Positions 25,879 through 34,717 of a DNA stretch of 64,000 bases are shown one piece after another. How positions within the stretch are numbered: the stretch's first letter is position 1; every line of letters begins with the position of its first letter. Both the position numbers and the translations under genes were made by a program. The notes beneath the pieces are model-generated. The model was not told where the DNA came from and did not search any database. It was given only the letters and a program-made list of their open reading frames with translations. The stretch comes from Candidatus Thorarchaeota archaeon (lineage in GTDB: Archaea > Asgardarchaeota > Thorarchaeia > Thorarchaeales > Thorarchaeaceae), in NCBI GenBank assembly GCA_013388835.1, contig JACAEL010000069.1, positions 1-64,000 of the forward strand. The letters are read 5' to 3'.

Positions 25879-26101
25879 GAGTGCTGAAACTCCATCCATG
25901 GTCAGCTGGAGAAGAACGCAAGCAGTGGCAGCTGTGATTGTCAAAGGCCAGCACTGGACATTGACAGGCTGCGTGCTGCACCGTTACTAGTGCCAGCACG
26001 AATCAGACCTGCTCAGAAGGGAGCATAGAGCCATCCCTACTCAGGTTCAATGCGCCAACAACATGGTCACTGTGACGACTGCGCACAGGCTTCTTGTGAG
26101 C

Positions 26102-27559
26102 CTAGGATGTCAACTCCAGAAGTGATGGCATCTCGGCTATCATCAGTTTGTTGAACACGCTGTACTGCTGCTCATAGATGGCAACATTCTCAGGAATCGG
26201 CTGTCGTCTCTCCTCCACCCGGTACATGTTATCAACAGCCTCAGGATATGACCCGTACACACCTGTACCTACTGCTGCAAGGATTGCAGCACCAATCACC
26301 GTCGAGTCACGCGACCGTGGCAACACCACCGTCTTGTTCGTGCAGTCAGCCATTATCTGCCTCCACAAGGGGGAGTTCGCACCTCCGCCGTCGACCCTGA
26401 GTTCAGTGAATACGAGGTCCAGCATGCCCTCCATCATTTGCAGATAGAGCTGGATACCGTATCCATTAGCCTCCATGATGGCCCTCGCGATGTGAGCTCG
26501 TGTGTGACCAAAGCCGAGATTGTAGAAGATTCCCTTGTTATAGGCCATGAAGGGGAAGACGACAAGTCCATCACTGCCAGGTGGCACTGCATGTGCGGAC
26601 TGCTCAATCAATCCCCACACATCCCTCCCGGCTTGGGCAGCCAGTGCCATCTCGACCTGACAGTACTGGTCTCGATACCACTTGTAGGCGAGACCCGTGC
26701 CGGGTATGACACCCTCAAGAATCCACTTTCCCGGGATTGCAGAGGGGTTGCTGAACATGACATAGGGTTCCTCGATGTGTTGTTCGGTATGAGTGATGAC
26801 AAACGTCCCGGTGCCGGTTGTAGCCTTAACAACGCCAGTACGTATGGTTCCGGTCCCAAGTGCGGAACACTGTTGGTCACCACTACCCATTATCACCAGA
26901 GTACCAGGACGAAGACCACAGCTCTTGGAGGCCGTGGATGAGACCTCTCCTACTGTGCTGCCGGGCTGCTTGATTGTCGCAAGTTTGTCTACTGGAATGC
27001 CGGTCAGCTCACATAGCTCCTCAGACCACTCCAGAGTCGCATGGTCGATTGGACCATAGCGCGCGTTGGCAGGCTCCGTGACCATCTCCCCACACAACCT
27101 GAAGTTGATCAGAGCATCCAGTGTGACGAACTTGCACGTCTTCTCGAACAGGGTCGGACGGTTCTCTGCGAACCACATGATCTTGTTGACGCTCTTCCGC
27201 GGCCCTATCTGTGCAGCCAGCTCTTTGCTCTTCTTGGTAGAGCGATTGTCGACCCATGTGACGGTTGGAGCCAGAGGTGAGCCGGAACTGTCCACGGGAG
27301 TTATGCAGTCTCTCGTCGTAGCAACAACACAGGCCACGACAGCGTCACGCCCACCCTTGTAGTCGGAGACCGCTCTCTGCATCGTGTTGCAGGCGGTCCG
27401 CCAGTATGTGTCCGCTAGCTGCTCGTGGGTCTTCAGCTCGCGAGGCGTTGGCGGATACTCTTCATATGCTCTGGATAGTTCCCGGCCCTCCTCGTCCACT
27501 AGTGAGGACCTCGCACCAGTTGTGCCAATGTCAAATACCGCGAATACTCTCTGACTCAT
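26102..27559 (-). CDS. FGGY-family carbohydrate kinase
   Basis: A 485-residue two-domain sugar kinase with the ASKHA nucleotide fold. It starts with FAVFDIGTTGARSSLVDEEG (phosphate 1), has TWVDNRS and VIMGSGDQQCSALGTG in the middle, TGTGTFVI (phosphate 2), and DGGGANSPLWRQIMAD (adenosine region) plus GAAILAAVGTG at the end. Members phosphorylate glycerol, xylulose, ribulose or related polyols with ATP. The conserved substrate-site residues do not let me choose between glycerol and pentulose. Divergent from the MBL hydrolase. The stop overlaps a weak AGGCT/AGCCT hairpin at 26087-26103. Confidence 0.85.
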   Translation of the reverse strand: MSQRVFAVFDIGTTGARSSLVDEEGRELSRAYEEYPPTPRELKTHEQLADTYWRTACNTMQRAVSDYKGGRDAVVACVVATTRDCITPVDSSGSPLAPTVTWVDNRSTKKSKELAAQIGPRKSVNKIMWFAENRPTLFEKTCKFVTLDALINFRLCGEMVTEPANARYGPIDHATLEWSEELCELTGIPVDKLATIKQPGSTVGEVSSTASKSCGLRPGTLVIMGSGDQQCSALGTGTIRTGVVKATTGTGTFVITHTEQHIEEPYVMFSNPSAIPGKWILEGVIPGTGLAYKWYRDQYCQVEMALAAQAGRDVWGLIEQSAHAVPPGSDGLVVFPFMAYNKGIFYNLGFGHTRAHIARAIMEANGYGIQLYLQMMEGMLDLVFTELRVDGGGANSPLWRQIMADCTNKTVVLPRSRDSTVIGAAILAAVGTGVYGSYPEAVDNMYRVEERRQPIPENVAIYEQQYSVFNKLMIAEMPSLLELTS

Positions 27560-27647
27560 CTCGTTCTCCGAACTGACGACAAAGGCATGCGGGACTTAAG
27601 AATGTTCTCGACTGATGTTCAGCCAGAGTTATCAGAGGGAATGGTGC

Positions 27648-28607
27648 ATGCATGTTGTAATGGTAGACCATGCTCCATACCCAATCCACTCTGAGGTGGA
27701 GCAGCATGTCCATCTCATACGGGGAGGGAATAACGCGAGGTTTCCCCAAGCCAATTGTCTCCTCATAGACGATGACACTCTTACACTAGTGGACGCTGGT
27801 GCCGACATCAGACACATCGAGGCAACGCTTAGGGACTTCGGTCACAGTCTGAAAGACATCGACCTGATAGTCCTGACCCACTTCCATGTGGACCACAAAG
27901 GACATGCCACGCAGCTGCAGCAAGTCTCGGAATGCGAGGTCATATGTCATCCTCTTGCAGAGAGAGGGGTCAAGACATTCTCAGGGCTTGTAGACTGCTA
28001 TGGTATTGAAGGGCACAGATGTTACCAAGACTGGATGGGGCTGCTCCACGAACGACTGCCACACGTCATGTCTGACTACACCGTGACGGGCCTCATAGAC
28101 ATGAATAGGACCATAGACCTCGGGGAGTGTGTCCTCCATCCGATATGCGCACCAGGACACACACCAGACCACATCTGTATCGGAATCAACGGCTATGAGA
28201 CCATCTTTCTTACGGACATTGACCTTACTAGGTTCGGGCCGTGGTATGGCAATGTGGTCAGCGATATCCCCCAGTTTCGAGAGTCAATCAAGAACATCAT
28301 CAGTCTGCGTCCAAGAGTCGGAATAAGCAGCCATCTGGTGGATCCTGTGAGAGATGGACTGGAACTCGAACTGAAGAGGTACATGGCAGTCTTCGACCAG
28401 AGAGAGAAGAGGATTGTCGAGCGATTGTCTGCAGGCTATGACACAATAGACGCCTTAGCAGCTCTGCCCACCATCTATCCGCGCCTTCCGCAAGGCCTCT
28501 ACATAGTCTTCGAGGAATTCATGTTACGAAAGCATGTGGAGGAACTTGTCCGTAGAGGTGTTGCATACCTCGACGGCAATCGGATACGTCTTGTAGAGAG
28601 AGGATAG
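27648..28607 (+). CDS. MBL-fold metallo-hydrolase
   Basis: A 319-residue metallo-beta-lactamase-fold enzyme. Metal ligands are visible as LTHFHVDHKGHA (HxHxDH), CAPGHTPDHICI, FLTDIDLTRFG and ISSHLVDP. The C-terminal 80 residues form a helical domain with winged-helix character (VERLSAGYDTIDALAALPTI) as in many thioesterase- or glyoxalase-II-like archaeal members. ATG 27648 is preferred, with ATG 27660 as an alternative; TTG/ATG codons further upstream lack a ribosome site. The substrate is unknown. Confidence 0.85.
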   Translation: MHVVMVDHAPYPIHSEVEQHVHLIRGGNNARFPQANCLLIDDDTLTLVDAGADIRHIEATLRDFGHSLKDIDLIVLTHFHVDHKGHATQLQQVSECEVICHPLAERGVKTFSGLVDCYGIEGHRCYQDWMGLLHERLPHVMSDYTVTGLIDMNRTIDLGECVLHPICAPGHTPDHICIGINGYETIFLTDIDLTRFGPWYGNVVSDIPQFRESIKNIISLRPRVGISSHLVDPVRDGLELELKRYMAVFDQREKRIVERLSAGYDTIDALAALPTIYPRLPQGLYIVFEEFMLRKHVEELVRRGVAYLDGNRIRLVERG

Positions 28608-28608
28608 G

Positions 28609-28630
28609 AGACGGAGCCAGAGCCCCGTCT
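28609..28630. terminator. Hairpin between convergent genes
   Basis: AGACGG (28609-28614) pairs with CCGTCT (28625-28630) around a ten-base loop, one base after the MBL gene stop and ten bases before the stop of the convergent hydratase gene. Confidence 0.5.
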
Positions 28631-28640
28631 TCGTCAAGGC

Positions 28641-29423
28641 TCACTCATGTCTGAAGGTGGGAGTACGCTTGCTCAGAAAGGCGTCAACTCCCTCGTCCTT
28701 GTCCTTGGTGTCAAAAGTCTTGCAGAAGACATCCACCTCGAACTTTAGACTCCGGTCGAGTGGCATCACCCATGCGTTGTTCACTGACTGCTTTGCGAGT
28801 CTTACTGCGACGCCGGGCTTCGTTACAAGGAGCTTCGCCAGCTCCAGAGTGCCGGCCTTGAGTGCAGCTACGGACTCAAACACCCTGTCAACCAGTCCGA
28901 TGCGCAGTGCTTCTTCAGCGGATATCTGCTTCCCCGTGAAGACTAGTTCCTTTGCCGTGCCAAGACCCACAAGCCGTGGAAGGCGTACGGTACCACCGAA
29001 TCCAGGTATGATGCCCAAGTTGATCTCCGGTTGACCCAGTCTGGCATTTGACGATGCGTAGCGAATGTCGCACGCCATTGCAATCTCGCACCCACCGCCA
29101 AGAGCGAAACCGTTGATTGATGCTATCACGGGTTTGCTCATACCCTCGATGTACGTGCATAACTGCTGGCCGTTCTCAGCCAGAGGACGTACGGTCTTGG
29201 AGTCACGGCCCTTGAACTCACTGATGTCAGCACCTGCTGCAAAGGCCTTCTCACCAGCGCCTGTAAGTACAACCGCTCTTACAGTCGAGTCGGCCTCAGC
29301 CTTCTTCATGAACTCCTTCAGGGTCTTCACGACCTCTATGTTAAGAGCATTGTACTTGTCAGGACGGTTTATTGTGATGGTGGCCACGCCCTCGGCAACC
29401 TCGTAGAGGACATCGTTCGACAT
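28641..29423 (-). CDS. Enoyl-CoA hydratase/isomerase family protein
   Basis: A 260-residue crotonase-fold enzyme with INRPDKYNALN, the oxyanion-hole segments AGADISEF and INGFALGGGCEIAMACD, and the catalytic-region GQPEINLGIIPGFGGTVRLPR with both glutamates usual in hydratases. It would add water to trans-2-enoyl-CoA in beta-oxidation. ATG 29423 follows GAGAGGTCC; the frame runs on to 29693, but that part does not look coding. It is the last gene, separated by the small gene at 29608, of the minus-strand acyl-CoA oxidation block. Confidence 0.9.
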   Translation of the reverse strand: MSNDVLYEVAEGVATITINRPDKYNALNIEVVKTLKEFMKKAEADSTVRAVVLTGAGEKAFAAGADISEFKGRDSKTVRPLAENGQQLCTYIEGMSKPVIASINGFALGGGCEIAMACDIRYASSNARLGQPEINLGIIPGFGGTVRLPRLVGLGTAKELVFTGKQISAEEALRIGLVDRVFESVAALKAGTLELAKLLVTKPGVAVRLAKQSVNNAWVMPLDRSLKFEVDVFCKTFDTKDKDEGVDAFLSKRTPTFRHE

Positions 29424-29607
29424 TTCTGGACCTCTCCTTTCGCACACCACCTGACTCATCACGATAATAAGGCTTCGGCAACCACTCATGCGAATACGGG
29501 AGAGTTCGAACACGTGTTCTGATGGACCAGTGTGCACGCCTGTGGACGTAAGTTTATCAGGTCGTGTGTACACAGTTCTCGTACTGGGTCGATAGAAGGT
29601 GAGAACG

Positions 29608-29964
29608 TTGTATGCGACATTCAGAAAACAGGTCTGGCGTGACTCACTTCTTGCGATGAAGAACTCTCTTCTGAGCACGTACGACCTCAGCACATCAGCA
29701 GCGGAAGAAGAACTCTTTGTTCAGTCATGGCTTAGCGATGGCCCGGAATACGTCGAGTTCTCAGGGTACAAGCGCAACGAGGGGCGCAAGAGGATCACTG
29801 ATGCGGCAGATCTGATTGACGACGCAGTCCAAGCGCTGGACAAGTGCGATAGTGCCGAGGCCTCTCGGGTGTACTTGGAAACCCTCAAGAGAGTCGTGCT
29901 CCTGTCAAACTTGGCGAGGGTACTTGAGGACTCGGTGAAGACTACATATACGAGAGAGAAATAG
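29608..29964 (+). CDS. Small helical protein of unknown function
   Basis: About 118 residues, helical, with aromatic-rich FVQSWLSDGPEYVEFSGYKR in the middle and a leucine-rich C-terminal helix. TTG 29608 is chosen because GGTGA lies five bases upstream; GTG 29599 overlaps that site. A TTTATC box lies at about 29550. It is inserted on the opposite strand within the acyl-CoA block, and no function is suggested by the sequence. Confidence 0.55.
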   Translation: MYATFRKQVWRDSLLAMKNSLLSTYDLSTSAAEEELFVQSWLSDGPEYVEFSGYKRNEGRKRITDAADLIDDAVQALDKCDSAEASRVYLETLKRVVLLSNLARVLEDSVKTTYTREK

Positions 29965-29984
29965 AGAGGGCACAGAGGCCCTCT
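29965..29984. terminator. Hairpin directly after a stop codon
   Basis: AGAGGGC (29965-29971) pairs with GCCCTCT (29978-29984) around ACAGAG. It begins at the base after the plus-strand stop codon and ends five bases before the convergent gene's stop. Confidence 0.65.
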
Positions 29985-29988
29985 TGGA

Positions 29989-30402
29989 CTAGACCTGCCA
30001 CTTGTAGGTGACTTTCTTATCGTCTACCTTCTCTATGCCGAGCTTCAGAGGCATACCGACAGTTGGCATGTCCATCAGATTTGTGATGTGCGCAGTCAAC
30101 CTGAGCCCAGACGGAAACTCGCCTATGGCCACCACGTACGGGGCGCGTGAGGACATAGTCTCAGGGGCAAAGTCGACGATTACGTACGAGAGGAGCTTGG
30201 CTTCGGTCTCCTTGTGAGGGGTGAGCTCACACACGCTCAAGCACTTCTGACAGTGCTCCCTCGGTGGGAGATACTCAGCTCCACACTTGGTGCACTTGCT
30301 CTTGTTGAGCGTGCCTGAATCAAGCTCAGTCAGAAACTGACGGAAGAAAGGTGTCAAAGCCTTGTCAGTCGTATATCCAAGATAGACTTCCTTCTCGCTC
30401 AT
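29989..30402 (-). CDS. DUF35 OB-fold/zinc-ribbon protein (thiolase partner)
   Basis: A 137-residue protein with an N-terminal helix (LTPFFRQFLTEL), a rubredoxin-like zinc ribbon (SKCTKCGAEYLPPREHCQKC) and an OB-fold (LLSYVIVDFAP, VVAIGEFPSGLRLTAHI). Such proteins bind thiolases; in archaea the trio of HMG-CoA synthase, thiolase and DUF35 protein channels acetoacetyl-CoA. Here the start (ATG 30402) lies two bases after the stop of the thiolase gene, so the pair is probably one complex. No HMG-CoA synthase lies nearby. Confidence 0.9.
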   Translation of the reverse strand: MSEKEVYLGYTTDKALTPFFRQFLTELDSGTLNKSKCTKCGAEYLPPREHCQKCLSVCELTPHKETEAKLLSYVIVDFAPETMSSRAPYVVAIGEFPSGLRLTAHITNLMDMPTVGMPLKLGIEKVDDKKVTYKWQV

Positions 30403-30404
30403 TG

Positions 30405-31571
30405 CTACCAACCTCGCTCGTAGATGAACACATTGACGAATTGCCCAGACTGACCCACATTGTGTACAAGACCGTACTTCACGTCCTTTATCTGACGCGA
30501 ACTTTTCTCGGCCTTGCCCTGCATCTGTTTGTAGACCTCATAGGTCATCGAGATGCCCGTGGCACCCAGCGGATGTCCCTTGCTCTTGAGACCACCATCA
30601 CAGTTGACGGGAATCCGACCGTCATGGTAGTTCTCCTTGTTCTCGACTATTTCCCGTCCCTTTCCTGGTGGTGCAAAGCCCAAGTCCTCATAGGCAATCA
30701 ACTCTGCTATTGTGAAGCAGTCGTGGACTTCGGCCATGTCAATCTTGTCCGGTCCAATACCGGCCATCTTGTAGGCAGCCGCGGCAGCCTGCCTCGCACC
30801 GGGGATGGAGGTGAGGCTTGGACGGCTCTGGATCATCATCTCCGATGCGCCAGCTCCAATGCCCGCAATCCACATGGGGTAGTCCGTGAACTCCTTCACT
30901 CTCTCCTCAGCCGCAATCACCACGGCTGCAGCACCATCAGTAATGAGACTGCAGTCATAGAGGTTCAAAGGCCGGCAGATTGGTATGGCGTTGTTTGCCT
31001 CCTCGAAAGACACCGCCTTTGGCAGGTGTGCCTTTGGATTCTGAGAGCCATAGTGATGGGACTTCACTGCAATCTGTGCCAGCACGTCATGTGGCATGTT
31101 GTACTTCGCCATGTACTGGGTGGCCATTAGCGCATAGAAAGCGGGAAAGGATATCCCGTAGGGGTATTCCCACCTCATGTCACCAGCTCGGGACATGTAC
31201 TCGGTGGCAGTGGCAGAGGACACACGGTTCATCTGCTCCACACCAAGTACAAGCATGACGTCATAGAGGCCCGAGGCCACCATGCCCCATGCGGCCCTCA
31301 GCGATGCGGTTCCAGTGGCGCAAGCGGACTCGCATCTGAGGTGAGGCCGATTCTGAAGCCCTATGTAGTCAGCCATCAAGGCCGAACCAGCTCCCTGACC
31401 CGTAAACTGCGATGCAGCATAAGAGAGCACCGAGGCATCAATCCGGTCCTGAGTGATTCCCGCGTCATAGATAGGCTTGTAGGCCTCCCATGTCAGCTCT
31501 CTCATGGTCGCGTCGGGTCGTTTGCCGAACTTGCTGTGACCAGCAGCAACAACAGCAACTCTTCTTGCCAA
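30405..31571 (-). CDS. Thiolase-family acetyl-CoA acyltransferase (SCP2-type)
   Basis: About 388 residues with the thiolase landmarks: ESACATGTASLRAAW (nucleophilic cysteine), DCSLITDGAAAVVI, EVHDCFTIAELIAYEDLGFA, GLKSKGHPLGATG (catalytic His) and the C-terminal LVHNVGQSGQ. The pattern is that of SCP2/non-specific-lipid-transfer-like thiolases of archaea. It would cleave 3-ketoacyl-CoA or condense acetyl-CoA. TTG 31571 (giving ARRVAVVAAGHSKFG, as in relatives) with GGAG upstream is preferred over the longer start at 31619. Confidence 0.88.
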   Translation of the reverse strand: MARRVAVVAAGHSKFGKRPDATMRELTWEAYKPIYDAGITQDRIDASVLSYAASQFTGQGAGSALMADYIGLQNRPHLRCESACATGTASLRAAWGMVASGLYDVMLVLGVEQMNRVSSATATEYMSRAGDMRWEYPYGISFPAFYALMATQYMAKYNMPHDVLAQIAVKSHHYGSQNPKAHLPKAVSFEEANNAIPICRPLNLYDCSLITDGAAAVVIAAEERVKEFTDYPMWIAGIGAGASEMMIQSRPSLTSIPGARQAAAAAYKMAGIGPDKIDMAEVHDCFTIAELIAYEDLGFAPPGKGREIVENKENYHDGRIPVNCDGGLKSKGHPLGATGISMTYEVYKQMQGKAEKSSRQIKDVKYGLVHNVGQSGQFVNVFIYERGW

Positions 31572-31677
31572 TGTTTGTAATTCTCCGATTGTAGTCGTTC
31601 CCGACAAAGATGTGCCCACTCTGAGTGCGAGGTCTTAAGCATACCGGATGGACAATGAAGAACAGAAAAAGGCAAGA

Positions 31678-31703
31678 AGCCCACCTCGCCGTGGAGGTAG
31701 GCT
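31678..31703 (-). terminator. Imperfect hairpin downstream of the second enoyl-CoA hydratase gene
   Basis: AGCC-ACCTC pairs with GAGGT-GGCT with one unpaired base on each side. It sits eight bases past the hydratase stop (31711) and well before the thiolase start, so it would partly separate two transcripts. Confidence 0.4.
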
Positions 31704-31710
31704 CCAGATA

Positions 31711-32523
31711 CTATTGTCCAGTGAACTTGCCGCGACGTTTCTCGAAGATTGCGCTGATGCCTTCAGCCAGGTCCTTTGTCTTGAAGCACTCGACAGCAGC
31801 ATCCACCTCGTAGCGGAGGTTGTCGACGTAGCTGGCTTCGAACGCCATATGTGTGGCCTTCTTTGCGAGCCTGACCGCGACTGGTGCGTTGCCACCAAGC
31901 TTGGCTCCGTACCACATTGCTTGGCTGATGAGCTCCTCTTTCTTCGTGACTTTGCTCACCAGACCCATCTGGAGTGCTTCAGAAGCCGTCACCTGACCAC
32001 CTGTCAGCACCATCTCAAGGGCTCGACCGAGACCCACAATCCTTGGTAGTCGGACACACCCACCCCAAGCGGGGAGAAGGCCCAGACTAACCTCCGGGGT
32101 ACCAATCTTTGCTTCTTCCTCACAGATCCTGATGTCACAGGCGAGGGCAATCTCGGTACCACCACCCAGACAGAGCCCATTAATGGCTGCAATCACAGGC
32201 TTGCTAAGGGTCGCAATCGTGTCGATTGCCTTCTGACCCTGTGAGACCAGTTCCGCCACCTTGCCTGGGCTGCCCAACAGGCCCTGTGCCATCTTCAGGT
32301 CCGCGCCCGTGCAGTATACCTTCTCATGCGCGCTCGCAAGGACAACAGACCTGATGTCGGGGTCTTTCTCTGCAGTCTGGAGGGCTGCGATGAGATCAGC
32401 GATGAACTCGTCGTTGATTGCGTTGAGAGCATCAACACGGTTGAACTTTATCAGAGCCGTGTTCTTGACAGGGCTCAGAAAGGACCCTGCCTTTTCGTAT
32501 AGCATAGTCTTGAACTCAGGCAT
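31711..32523 (-). CDS. Enoyl-CoA hydratase/isomerase family protein (second copy)
   Basis: A 270-residue crotonase. Recognisable segments are FNRVDALNAIND, CTGADLKMAQGLL, INGLCLGGGTEIALACD and GTPEVSLGLLPAWGGCVRLPR. Both active-site glutamate positions are filled. ATG 32523 has GGTGA five bases upstream, better than the GTG at 32532. Sequence identity to the first copy (28641) is moderate, so they may work on different chain lengths or one may be an isomerase. Confidence 0.88.
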   Translation of the reverse strand: MPEFKTMLYEKAGSFLSPVKNTALIKFNRVDALNAINDEFIADLIAALQTAEKDPDIRSVVLASAHEKVYCTGADLKMAQGLLGSPGKVAELVSQGQKAIDTIATLSKPVIAAINGLCLGGGTEIALACDIRICEEEAKIGTPEVSLGLLPAWGGCVRLPRIVGLGRALEMVLTGGQVTASEALQMGLVSKVTKKEELISQAMWYGAKLGGNAPVAVRLAKKATHMAFEASYVDNLRYEVDAAVECFKTKDLAEGISAIFEKRRGKFTGQ

Positions 32524-32644
32524 TGTTTTCACCTTTTTCGAGACAGTGGGTTTCGTTTGTAAGACCCAACTTATAAACCTCCTACCTTGGCATCTGTGGG
32601 ATGCACTGTCAGTATGGTCCTTGCCGGGAGTGCAAAAACAGCAC

Positions 32645-32667
32645 GAGGGAGGCCGATGACCTCCCTC
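32645..32667 (-). terminator. Perfect 8-base hairpin after the dehydrogenase gene
   Basis: GAGGGAGG (32645-32652) pairs with CCTCCCTC (32660-32667) around CCGATGA, 19 bases beyond the stop of the 3-hydroxyacyl-CoA dehydrogenase gene. Confidence 0.6.
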
Positions 32668-32685
32668 ATCGTATCACATTCTCTG

Positions 32686-33810
32686 CTATCCGAGCATCTT
32701 GGGGACACTATAGCAGGGCCCATGCTCCTTCTCCAGTTTGCCAAGCTCCGCTTTGATTCTGTCGAAGCCGTACTTGGCAGCCATCTCGAATGGGCCTAGT
32801 GGAAAACTGGCTCCGAGTTTCATGGCCAAGTCTATGTCCTCCTTCGTGGCGATGCCTTGATCGACCAGAATCATTGCCTCACGAATGACGGGCAAAGAGA
32901 TGCGGTCCACCAACCACTGAGCATCTACGCCCTTCGGTGGAGGTGCTGGCTCAGCCGTGCCACCATAGTGATAGAAGCCCTTCTTTGCCTTCGCACCAAT
33001 GGCGCCACTCTTCACCAGGTCTTCGAGAGTCTTGGGAGGTCGGAAGCAGTCACCCAGCTCGCGGTAGAGAGTACTCATGGCATTGAATGCAATGTCTAGG
33101 CCCACAAAGTCACCGAGCGTGAATGGACCCGCGGGGAACTTTGCAATGGTCGTCATTGCGCGGTCTATCTCCTCCTTTGTGGCAACGCCGTTCTCATAGA
33201 GGACAATCGCCTCGCGTAGTACGGGCATCAGAATCCGATTCACAATGAACCCGGGACTGTTCTTCGCCTTGACAGCCGTCTTGCCCTGCTTCTCACCGAC
33301 CTTGATCACCGCGTCGATTGTCTCCTGGCTCGTCTTGGAACCTATCACAATCTCAATCAGCTTCATGGCTGCTACTGGTGAGAAGTAGTGCATACCGACG
33401 AACTTGTCTGGTCGGCCTGTGGACTTGGCAAGCTCATCAATGCTCAGAGATGAGGTGTTGGTCGCAAGGATGGCATGAGCGGGTGCGCTCTTGTCAACTT
33501 CAGAGAAGAGCTTCTTCTTCGCATCCATGTTCTCAAAGATTGCCTCGATGACAAGGTCTGCATCCCGCACGGCCTCGGCGAGGTTGACAGTCCCCTTCAG
33601 GCGGCTCATGAGACCTTCGGCCTCGCTCATGGACATCTTTCCCTTGTCGATGCCACTCATGACATCGGAGCGAATCCTGTCCATTCCTGCGTCGACCGCC
33701 TGCTGGTTCACATCAACCATCGTGACATCGAAGCCGCGCCATGCCGAAACATAGGCGATGCCTGAGCCCATCAGACCTGAACCCACCACTGTTATCCGCT
33801 TGATGTCCAC
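32686..33810 (-). CDS. 3-hydroxyacyl-CoA dehydrogenase
   Basis: A 374-residue NAD-dependent dehydrogenase. It has TVVGSGLMGSGIA (NAD site), DLVIEAIFENM, NTSSLSIDELA, VGMHYFSPVAAMKLIEI (catalytic His), NSPGFIVNRILMPVLREA (first C-terminal domain) and a second, shorter copy of that domain (ISLPVIREAMILVDQG). It oxidises L-3-hydroxyacyl-CoA to 3-ketoacyl-CoA. It is the last gene of the tight run 35476-32686, and the thiolase and hydratases that would act before and after it lie just downstream. Confidence 0.93.
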   Translation of the reverse strand: MDIKRITVVGSGLMGSGIAYVSAWRGFDVTMVDVNQQAVDAGMDRIRSDVMSGIDKGKMSMSEAEGLMSRLKGTVNLAEAVRDADLVIEAIFENMDAKKKLFSEVDKSAPAHAILATNTSSLSIDELAKSTGRPDKFVGMHYFSPVAAMKLIEIVIGSKTSQETIDAVIKVGEKQGKTAVKAKNSPGFIVNRILMPVLREAIVLYENGVATKEEIDRAMTTIAKFPAGPFTLGDFVGLDIAFNAMSTLYRELGDCFRPPKTLEDLVKSGAIGAKAKKGFYHYGGTAEPAPPPKGVDAQWLVDRISLPVIREAMILVDQGIATKEDIDLAMKLGASFPLGPFEMAAKYGFDRIKAELGKLEKEHGPCYSVPKMLG

Positions 33811-33822
33811 AACGTCCGCCTC

Positions 33823-34179
33823 CTACATGGACATCATCGCTGCGAGAATCAGATTCGCAAGTGGGTCACTCTCATTCGCATTTCCAATGACTGTCAGTCT
33901 TCCATCGGCCATGGTATCCTTGAATGGGGTTTCACCTGTGAAGATTGCCAACAGCGTGGCCGAATTGGCTTTGTAGATCACATCAGGACTCGGATAGATA
34001 CCTTCGTGGAGCGTCATATCCTCACGGGTGACCACGATATACTGATCACCCTCTTCGGTATGAACTTGAAGGACCTTGCCATCGTACGGACCAATCCACT
34101 CTGCGAGGTTCTTTTTCAGGTCAGCCTTTTCCTTTACCTTCGCCATCAGGAACTGGAAGAACTCCTGTAGTTGAGTCAT
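33823..34179 (-). CDS. SCP2-type sterol/lipid-binding domain protein
   Basis: A 118-residue single-domain SCP2 fold (DQYIVVTREDMTLHEGIYPS, VIYKANSATLLAIFTGETPF, DGRLTVIGNANESDPLANLI). Such proteins bind hydrophobic acyl chains. Its position directly before the dehydrogenase gene and among acyl-CoA enzymes suggests a carrier for fatty acyl-CoA substrates. It overlaps the upstream gene by four bases. Confidence 0.8.
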   Translation of the reverse strand: MTQLQEFFQFLMAKVKEKADLKKNLAEWIGPYDGKVLQVHTEEGDQYIVVTREDMTLHEGIYPSPDVIYKANSATLLAIFTGETPFKDTMADGRLTVIGNANESDPLANLILAAMMSM

Positions 34180-34457
34180 TTCTTCTCGTCCTCCTTCATG
34201 ATCCAGTCAGCAATGGCCTCCTTCATGGCAGCATCTACTGAAACTGCCCACATGTTGCCTTTTCTTCTCTTGACGGTCTCAAGGAACTCATCATAGTCTG
34301 GTCCATCCATCAGGACGACGATTCGTCCCTTCCTGTCATTCAGGAAGGACTGATGAATCATCTTCTTGGAGGTCCAGTACTCATGGGTTATGTCACCCTC
34401 CTTCAGTCGAGGATAGAAGGGCCAGTCTCCTCTTGGATGCTTTCTGAACTTCGCCAT
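34176..34457 (-). CDS. Uncharacterised small protein in acyl-CoA operon
   Basis: About 93 residues, beginning MAKFRKHPRGDWPFYPRL at ATG 34457, with beta strands (GRIVVLMDGPDYD) and a charged C-terminal helix. I know no family. The four-base overlap with the SCP2 gene and one-base gap to the gene upstream place it in the operon and argue that it is translated. Confidence 0.65.
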   Translation of the reverse strand: MAKFRKHPRGDWPFYPRLKEGDITHEYWTSKKMIHQSFLNDRKGRIVVLMDGPDYDEFLETVKRRKGNMWAVSVDAAMKEAIADWIMKEDEKK

Positions 34458-34458
34458 C

Positions 34459-34716
34459 TCACTTCTCACTCCATCTCTTTACTAGCCTGCCGTCAGCTTC
34501 AAGGAAACCAGGTCGAAACGGCCACTGGACTGCATAGCGCATTCCCTTGACTCCGTCAACCTCTCCCTTAGACCAACGTCCGGTATAGACGCGTCCACCT
34601 TTGCCCATACAGAACTCGTGCATCACGACTTCTATCAGGCCTTCCGGTTTCAGACCAGCTTCTTCAGCAATTTCCTTCAGGTGCTTGAGGACTTCTCCTT
34701 CGAAATTGACTTCCAT
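34459..34716 (-). CDS. Uncharacterised small protein in acyl-CoA operon
   Basis: About 85 residues from ATG 34716, with an N-terminal helix (LKHLKEIAEEAGLKPEGLIE) and a beta-rich, aromatic second half (VYTGRWSKGEVDGVKGMRY). It has a one-base gap from both neighbours. It shares the theme of a GD/GDG-W-x-P motif with the following small protein (DWPFYPRL versus QWPFRPGF), so the two may be distant relatives; this is a by-eye remark. Confidence 0.6.
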   Translation of the reverse strand: MEVNFEGEVLKHLKEIAEEAGLKPEGLIEVVMHEFCMGKGGRVYTGRWSKGEVDGVKGMRYAVQWPFRPGFLEADGRLVKRWSEK

Positions 34717-34717
34717 T

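Noticed and set aside
30351-31130. 259-residue plus-strand frame opposite the thiolase gene
   Set aside because: It is an antisense shadow; the thiolase frame has all family motifs.
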